A stretch of DNA of 8,700 nt. Source: Ruminococcus sp. UBA7014. GTDB lineage: Bacteria; Bacillota; Clostridia; Oscillospirales; Ruminococcaceae. Position numbers and translations under genes: made by a program. The stretch spans positions 1 through 8,700 of the forward strand of contig DJXC01000006.1 in NCBI GenBank assembly GCA_002449575.1, written 5' to 3'. How positions within the stretch are numbered: the stretch's first letter is position 1; each line of letters opens with the position of its first letter. Shown here piece by piece: positions 4,608 through 8,700 of this stretch. The notes under the pieces are model-generated. The model was not told the origin of the DNA, made no database searches, and saw nothing but the letters and a program-made list of their open reading frames with translations.

Positions 4608-6448
4608 CGACCGCCCGCCTTTCCGAACAGTGCCGCCTTGTATACCGGAACGATAACCTGTAACAGATAGCGTTCATTGCCGCACCTGTAAAAGCAAGTG
4701 CCGCGCTCGGAATACTGAATCAGTTCATATTCCGACTGCTCCAGCCGGAGCATATCCATGAATTCCACAGGTGAAATATTTCCCGGATAGAACAGGAAAA
4801 TATGACACGGAATGCTGAACAGCGGCTTTGTGAATTCTTTCACTTCGGGGAGCAGAAAGTCCTCGATATTCTGCGAAGCCAGAATAAACGAGGATTCTTT
4901 TTTCCGGACGCGCTTCATGCCGTTCCGGATATATTCGATTGCGGTCATGTTGGTGAGGTACATGTGCAGTTCGTCGATTGCCGCAACTGTGTTTCCTCTG
5001 CCAAGCAATTGATTGCTCATGAACGACAGAATATTGAAAAGCACAGTATCTTTCAGTTTCTTGTTAGTATCCATCAGACCTTTCACGCCGAAGCAGATGA
5101 ATTCGCCGTCCCTGATATTGGTGTGTCCATTGAAATATTTGGACTCCGCACCTCTGCACATGGAGTGCAGTCCGAGGCATAAATTCTGGAGCATATCTTC
5201 GGTATACAGATTCTTTTTTTCTCTGTCATACGCCTGATATTCTTTTTCGGTCAGGTCGTACAAGTCGGCAACAGTCGGATAATCTTCGGCAGACAAACGG
5301 CTGAAATCTGTGCTGTCATCAATGCCGAACCGTGCGTATAATTTCATCAGCATGATTTCCAGACAGTCAATCTCTGCATCCGTAAAGTCTTTATAGGCTC
5401 TGAAAAAATCTTTCAGATAGCTGATATGCTGTGATAATCTGGTGACTCTGCGGAAGGTTTCGGGGGCATCTTCGGACTTGTCACCCTCGCCCCATGACTT
5501 CGGCTCAAGCGGATTTATCATATATTCGCCGGACATCATGTCGATATATGTGCCGCCCAGATTTTCGCACAGGTCACGGTATTCACTTTCGACATCAAGG
5601 CAAATCACTGATTTTCCGGCTTCTCTCTGATTGCACAGAAGCAGTTTCATCAGATAGGACTTGCCCTGTCCGGAGTTGCCGAGAATCAGCGCATTGCTGT
5701 TGGTCTTGTCGTCGGTGCGCTTATCGAAATCGACAAGCACATTCGAGCCGTACTTGTCACGACCGATGACGAAGCCTTTCTCATCGGTCTTGCCGGAGTA
5801 GTTCAGCGGCAGCAGATTCGCCGTACTCGATGCCGGAAGAATCCGTTCAAATTCGGTTTTGAACAGATTCCGACCGCAGGGCAGAACCGAAAGAAAGCCT
5901 TCCTGCTGGCGCATCAGAAGCTTATCGACAGTAATTCTGGAACGTGTCAGTTCCATCTGCACATCGGACTGGAGTTCCCGGAGTTTTTCTTCTGTACCGG
6001 CTTTGAGTTCGATAAACACAGCCGTATGCAGCAGAGGTTCTTTGTTTCTCCGCAGTTCTGAAAGCAGTTCCAGCACATCATTGATATTGTCCTGCGCCTT
6101 GATATTCTCGTTCACGTCGGTAACGGTGGTCATCATGCGGTTTTTCCGCATCGCCTGCTGAACGATTTTCCGCTGTTCCGCATTGTCCACAAGGCGGTTA
6201 TAGATTCTCAGTGTCACTCCGTTTTTATCAGCTAAATGCGCCAGAATCGCTGTTTCCTCAGTAGTCGGCGGATACTCCGAAACCGCCCACACGCTCTTGA
6301 AAAAATTGCCGCAGATATAGTGGTCAGTCCAGAAATTCAGCACACCCGGAGAAATTCTGTCAAAATATTTCTTCACACTGATGATTCTGATTCTTTCGGC
6401 TTTCCGTTCAGTTCTGGTTTTCTTCCTGCATTTTTTCCTGAATCTCAT
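4604..6448 (-). CDS. VirB4-family conjugation ATPase (TraE/TrsE-like)
   Basis: The hexameric ATPase that powers assembly and substrate transfer in the type IV secretion channel, on the inner face of the membrane. The protein has 614 residues from the ATG at 6448, chosen because GGGGAGG (6455-6461) lies 6 bases upstream; an earlier ATG at 6481 has none. The Walker A motif GNSGQGKS is at about 257-264 after NALILGNSGQGKS. Walker B is AAIDELHMYL with Asp-Glu at about 492-493, followed by RVRKKESSFILASQNIEDFL (arginine and glutamine motifs). It is shorter than usual VirB4 proteins (about 800 residues); the missing N-terminal part seems to be the preceding gene, which overlaps it by 41 bases in another frame. 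Its stop overlaps the next gene as ATGA. Confident. Confidence 0.93.
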   Translation of the reverse strand: MRFRKKCRKKTRTERKAERIRIISVKKYFDRISPGVLNFWTDHYICGNFFKSVWAVSEYPPTTEETAILAHLADKNGVTLRIYNRLVDNAEQRKIVQQAMRKNRMMTTVTDVNENIKAQDNINDVLELLSELRRNKEPLLHTAVFIELKAGTEEKLRELQSDVQMELTRSRITVDKLLMRQQEGFLSVLPCGRNLFKTEFERILPASSTANLLPLNYSGKTDEKGFVIGRDKYGSNVLVDFDKRTDDKTNSNALILGNSGQGKSYLMKLLLCNQREAGKSVICLDVESEYRDLCENLGGTYIDMMSGEYMINPLEPKSWGEGDKSEDAPETFRRVTRLSQHISYLKDFFRAYKDFTDAEIDCLEIMLMKLYARFGIDDSTDFSRLSAEDYPTVADLYDLTEKEYQAYDREKKNLYTEDMLQNLCLGLHSMCRGAESKYFNGHTNIRDGEFICFGVKGLMDTNKKLKDTVLFNILSFMSNQLLGRGNTVAAIDELHMYLTNMTAIEYIRNGMKRVRKKESSFILASQNIEDFLLPEVKEFTKPLFSIPCHIFLFYPGNISPVEFMDMLRLEQSEYELIQYSERGTCFYRCGNERYLLQVIVPVYKAALFGKAGGR

Positions 6449-7013
6449 GCAAATCCTCCCCGAAATATTGTTCGCCCTCAATGTCTTCGATTTCTTCGCG
6501 GGAGATGCTTGCGCCGAAATATAACGCCAGCATCCGCTTGATTTCCGGCTTGTCCATGCGCTTTATCGTGAAGCCGTGTTCGGTGACAGCCTTGTCGATG
6601 CGGTTTACAAGCCGGAAAATCTGACCGTCATTTTCTCTGCGGAACCGCACCGCAAACAGAAACTGTCTTGCCGAGGACATCTCAAGCTGTATCTCATCCA
6701 GAAATTGATAATCGGCTTGGAGCAGCTTCCGGACTGCCGGATTTTTTTCTTCTTTCAGCCGTTTCTGGAGATAAGCTTTGTTCGGCTCGAATGATTCACA
6801 ACTGTCGAGCGCAAGCAGTTCCAGTTCCGGAATCACGCTCAGAATCATCATCAGATGATAGATTTTCGCTTCGATATTTGCCGCTGACAATACCGAAATA
6901 TTCACAGGCTCGACCGAAAAGAAAATAAAATCCTCTTTGTTCGCCCTCACGCCGTATTTCGTGAATTCTTCAAAGCCAATCAGTTTCTGCACACTTTTCT
7001 TATTAAGAAACAA
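6408..7013 (-). CDS. VirB4 N-terminal-domain-like conjugation protein (TrsD-like)
   Basis: A soluble protein of 201 residues with the block KYGVRANKEDFIFFSVEPVN, then VIPELELLALDS, KNPAVRKLLQADYQFLDEIQ and ISREEIEDIEGEQYFGED. I recall similar proteins just before VirB4 in Firmicute elements. Its size plus the VirB4 gene (201 + 614) equals one normal VirB4, so it probably supplies the membrane-proximal N-terminal domain as a separate chain, as the trsD/trsE pair of staphylococcal pSK41/pGO1 may do. Start: a TTG at 7013 with GGAGG at 7023-7027, 9 bases upstream; a TTG at 7034 precedes that site and is unlikely. The upstream gene stops one base before. It overlaps VirB4 by 41 bases. The gene is sure; the domain assignment is inference. 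Confidence 0.75.
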   Translation of the reverse strand: MFLNKKSVQKLIGFEEFTKYGVRANKEDFIFFSVEPVNISVLSAANIEAKIYHLMMILSVIPELELLALDSCESFEPNKAYLQKRLKEEKNPAVRKLLQADYQFLDEIQLEMSSARQFLFAVRFRRENDGQIFRLVNRIDKAVTEHGFTIKRMDKPEIKRMLALYFGASISREEIEDIEGEQYFGEDLHEIQEKMQEENQN

Positions 7014-7014
7014 T

Positions 7015-7281
7015 TCATTCTTCCTCCCATTCAAATTTCTGCTGTGAAAAGCAGAAGTATTTTACAGCATTTATCATATAGTCAATCACGGCATTGTCAT
7101 CCGCACGGAATGTCAAGAACGCGTAGCAGATTACCATCGCCGCCGGAATAAATGTCCATAATTCAGCAAGAAATACTGCCGCTATGATGATGCCGCCGCA
7201 CAGAATACAGAAGTCCTTCACGCTCCAGAACCACAGCTTCGTTCTTGAACGGAGGTTTTCAGGATAGATATAAGTTTTCAT
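7015..7281 (-). CDS. PrgI-family (VirB3-like) membrane protein
   Basis: An 88-residue inner-membrane protein of the mating channel. The N-terminus MKTYIYPENLRSRTKLWFW is typical of the PrgI family, which stands where VirB3 stands in Gram-negative systems and works next to VirB4. Two hydrophobic stretches, about 26-41 (LCGGIIIAAVFLAELW) and 43-58 (FIPAAMVICYAFLTF), form a helical hairpin. The C-terminal part (DYMINAVKYFCFSQQKFEWE) is also characteristic, ending in the usual aromatic-rich tail. The ATG at 7281 has GAGG at 7289-7292, 7 bases upstream. The gene sits between VirB6-like and VirB4-like genes, the classical order. Its length is normal for the family. Confidence 0.85.
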   Translation of the reverse strand: MKTYIYPENLRSRTKLWFWSVKDFCILCGGIIIAAVFLAELWTFIPAAMVICYAFLTFRADDNAVIDYMINAVKYFCFSQQKFEWEEE

Positions 7282-7290
7282 TTTCGCACC

Positions 7291-8226
7291 TCAATGCTTT
7301 GCAATTATCAGTTTCGCGGCTCTCGAACCCATGCCGACCACGCTGCTCACGCTCGTCATATTGACGTGCGCGGAGGTGTCGAGTCCGAACATCTGCGCTA
7401 CTCTCGGAACTTCGTTTGCTGACAGGCAGATGCCCAGTGCCAGAAACTCATGTGTCTGGAAGGTCAGCAGTCCGAGATATAAAATTGTTGTCTGTAAAAA
7501 TGCTGTTAAACAGGTAGCAATCACCTGTTTCACCCAACTGTAAAATCCGTCTGTAAATCCTCTCGGAACAGAGAACATATACAGGCTTCCGACCGCAATC
7601 TGGCACAGCAGGATGCCGCCCCTCTTGATGTTCGCAAGGATAACTTTAATCGTACAATAGCCAAACAGAATAATAAACAGCAGGCTTGCAAGCGTCTTTT
7701 TCGGACTAAGCTGCTCCATGACATAGACCGCCGCTTCGATAACATTGCCCGGCGCAGTGCCGACAAGGGTTGAAAGCAAATCCTGTGCGAAACTGCCCTG
7801 TAATGACACGCAGAAGGAATACAGCTCCTGCGGTGCGGTCGTTACAAGGCTTGCCGCAAAGAATCCTTTCAGCGTATTCAGACAGGTGTCCCTGACCGCA
7901 TTCCGTCCTGATTCCGAAGCGACTGCCGCATCAAAAACTGCCACAACAAAGCCGCACGCAAACAGCATCCACCCCAGATGGTGAAACAGCACAATAAACG
8001 CCTGCACCCATGCGAGGTCGAAAATATCCGCCGATGTGCTGTTGATATACTCGAAAATATCAGAAATTGCGTCATAAATCATTCCGTAAGTCCATTCAAA
8101 AAATGCTTTGAACACAATTCCCGTGATGTCATTCACCGTCGATGTGAAGGAATTCTGCCATGCAAAAGACACGGCATCTCCAATCCATTTGAAAATATCG
8201 CCCACCCAGTCAGACAAGTCTATCAT
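7291..8226 (-). CDS. TrbL/VirB6-like polytopic channel protein
   Basis: A 311-residue integral membrane protein expected to form the inner-membrane pore of the conjugation machine. Likely membrane helices lie at about 74-101, 118-142, 177-198, 203-219 and 234-256. The N-terminal 65 residues are amphipathic (WVGDIFKWIGDAVSFAW). Family-like blocks are NIKRGGILLCQIAVGSLYMF, SVPRGFTDGFYSWVKQV, TAFLQTTILYLGL and SANEVPRVAQMFGLDTS, which match my memory of TrbL-family proteins in clostridial conjugative elements. Start: the ATG at 8226 touches AGGAG directly, too close for a normal site. The in-frame TTG at residue 4 (8217-8215) sits 9 bases from AGGAG and may be the true start; both overlap the end of the HTH gene. 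The gene ends 9 bases before the PrgI gene. Confidence 0.87.
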   Translation of the reverse strand: MIDLSDWVGDIFKWIGDAVSFAWQNSFTSTVNDITGIVFKAFFEWTYGMIYDAISDIFEYINSTSADIFDLAWVQAFIVLFHHLGWMLFACGFVVAVFDAAVASESGRNAVRDTCLNTLKGFFAASLVTTAPQELYSFCVSLQGSFAQDLLSTLVGTAPGNVIEAAVYVMEQLSPKKTLASLLFIILFGYCTIKVILANIKRGGILLCQIAVGSLYMFSVPRGFTDGFYSWVKQVIATCLTAFLQTTILYLGLLTFQTHEFLALGICLSANEVPRVAQMFGLDTSAHVNMTSVSSVVGMGSRAAKLIIAKH

Positions 8227-8437
8227 CTCCTGTTCTGTATAAATTTGAGGTCTGACCGCCGTGCTTCCGGCGGCGGTTTTCTCTGGTCAGCATTCCGGCG
8301 GTTTCAAGTTCCTTTAACGCCCTGAACACAGTACTCCGGCTGATGTTCAGGTCTTTGGCGATTTGCCGGACTGACGGCGTTTTTCTGCCGTGCAGATAGT
8401 ACCGGACAGCCGCCGCATTCTTTGAAAGCTTTTTCAT
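8210..8437 (-). CDS. Small winged helix-turn-helix DNA-binding protein
   Basis: A 75-residue protein that is essentially a single winged HTH domain. The segment SVRQIAKDLNISRSTVFRAL is a textbook helix-turn-helix, followed by KELETAGMLTRENRRRK and the wing-like GGQTSNLYR ending common in HTH proteins of plasmids and conjugative elements. It is very basic. It starts by an ATGA overlap with the preceding gene and ends inside the start of the VirB6-like gene, so it is made together with the transfer proteins and lacks a clear ribosome site of its own. It may regulate the operon or bind element DNA. Its target is unknown. A MarR- or GntR-type regulator is not indicated because there is no effector domain. 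Confidence 0.8.
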   Translation of the reverse strand: MKKLSKNAAAVRYYLHGRKTPSVRQIAKDLNISRSTVFRALKELETAGMLTRENRRRKHGGQTSNLYRTGDDRLV

Positions 8438-8700
8438 TCCGCATCACCGTCCTGATGATTTTCCTGCAAAGTTTTCAGCAGAATTTTTTTGCCGAGGTCT
8501 GGTGTATCTTCAAATTCGGAGAAAAATTCCGGAAGTTCCGGCTGCTGTTTCTTCTGCGGATATTTTTTATCAACCGCCTGAAAAAGCGCATCACGCTCCA
8601 TATATGACACTTTTCGCGAACCCCTGTCCGGCAGAATGAACGGCTTCTCAAAGCGAATGCCCCACTTGAAGTATAATTTCAGCGGTGAAATCATCGGGTG
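8434..8700 (-). CDS. C-terminal end of a transfer protein, possibly the VirD4/TraG coupling protein (start outside window)
   Basis: The last 88 residues of a gene whose frame is open to the right edge. The visible part has YFKWGIRFEKPFILPDRGSR, then a hydrophilic tail with KKYPQKKQQPELPEFFSEFE ending in DGDAE. No catalytic motif or membrane segment is visible. By position, immediately upstream of VirB6-like genes, and because the HP-containing start of the fragment recalls the end of TraG/VirD4 proteins, it is most likely the coupling protein that docks the relaxosome on the channel. The call rests mainly on context and could be wrong. An ATG is present at 8694, but the frame continues upstream, so this is taken as an internal methionine. 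The stop overlaps the HTH start as ATGA. Confidence 0.5.
   Translation of the reverse strand, partial: HPMISPLKLYFKWGIRFEKPFILPDRGSRKVSYMERDALFQAVDKKYPQKKQQPELPEFFSEFEDTPDLGKKILLKTLQENHQDGDAE

Noticed and set aside
6408..6448. Possible programmed frameshift joining the VirB4 N-like gene to VirB4 at a run of six A (T6 at 6431-6436)
   Set aside because: The VirB4 gene has its own ATG with GGGGAGG at good distance, and the run does not make a standard slippery heptamer in the upstream frame.
8255..8280. Hairpin ACCGCCG...CGGCGGT followed by TTTT on the plus strand, shaped like an intrinsic terminator
   Set aside because: It lies within the coding sequence of the HTH gene (codons for basic and Gly-Gly residues) and no plus-strand gene leads into it; likely a by-product of GC-rich codons.
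1..8700. CRISPR array, tRNA/rRNA, insertion sequence or attachment site
   Set aside because: I saw no regularly spaced repeats, RNA gene signatures, transposase or integrase frames, or terminal repeats in the window.

Overview
The window looks like the conjugation core of an integrative and conjugative element (or a conjugative plasmid) from a gut Firmicute. The best guess is a Ruminococcus-like member of the Oscillospiraceae. The basis is the protein families recognised (MobP3/MobL-type relaxase, ribbon-helix-helix relaxosome protein, DUF6103-like protein, PrgI, TrbL/VirB6, VirB4, NlpC/P60-like), strong GGAGG ribosome sites, moderate GC and use of TTG/GTG starts. No integrase, attachment site, terminus or resistance gene is in view, so element type and boundaries stay open.

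Every convincing gene is on the minus strand and is read from right to left. The genes are packed with 4-base ATGA overlaps or gaps of a few bases, which suggests one long transfer operon. In transcription order: the last 88 residues of a gene entering from the right edge (perhaps the VirD4/TraG coupling protein); a small winged-HTH protein; the TrbL/VirB6-like channel protein; a PrgI/VirB3-like membrane protein; a VirB4 N-terminal-type protein; the VirB4 ATPase; a membrane-anchored NlpC/P60-like protein that appears to lack its catalytic residues; two small proteins of unknown function; two adjacent related acidic proteins, the first being a full-length ArdA-like antirestriction candidate and the second holding only its N-terminal domain; and a short DUF6103-like protein.

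The only sizeable intergenic gap (1018-1208) follows. It holds two GC-rich hairpins and three copies of a CAGCACC(T/G)G box, and is the best candidate for oriT and a regulatory region. To its left are the ribbon-helix-helix relaxosome gene and the N-terminal 202 residues of the relaxase, which runs off the left edge.

Taken together, the relaxase and RHH protein would nick and hold oriT, the coupling protein would deliver the relaxosome, and VirB4/VirB6/PrgI and the wall-associated protein would form the mating channel. The ArdA-like pair and the nearby unknown small genes sit where anti-defence genes of a leading region are often found. The items most worth a second look are the apparently dead NlpC/P60 domain, the tandem ArdA-like paralogs, and the candidate oriT/operator region.
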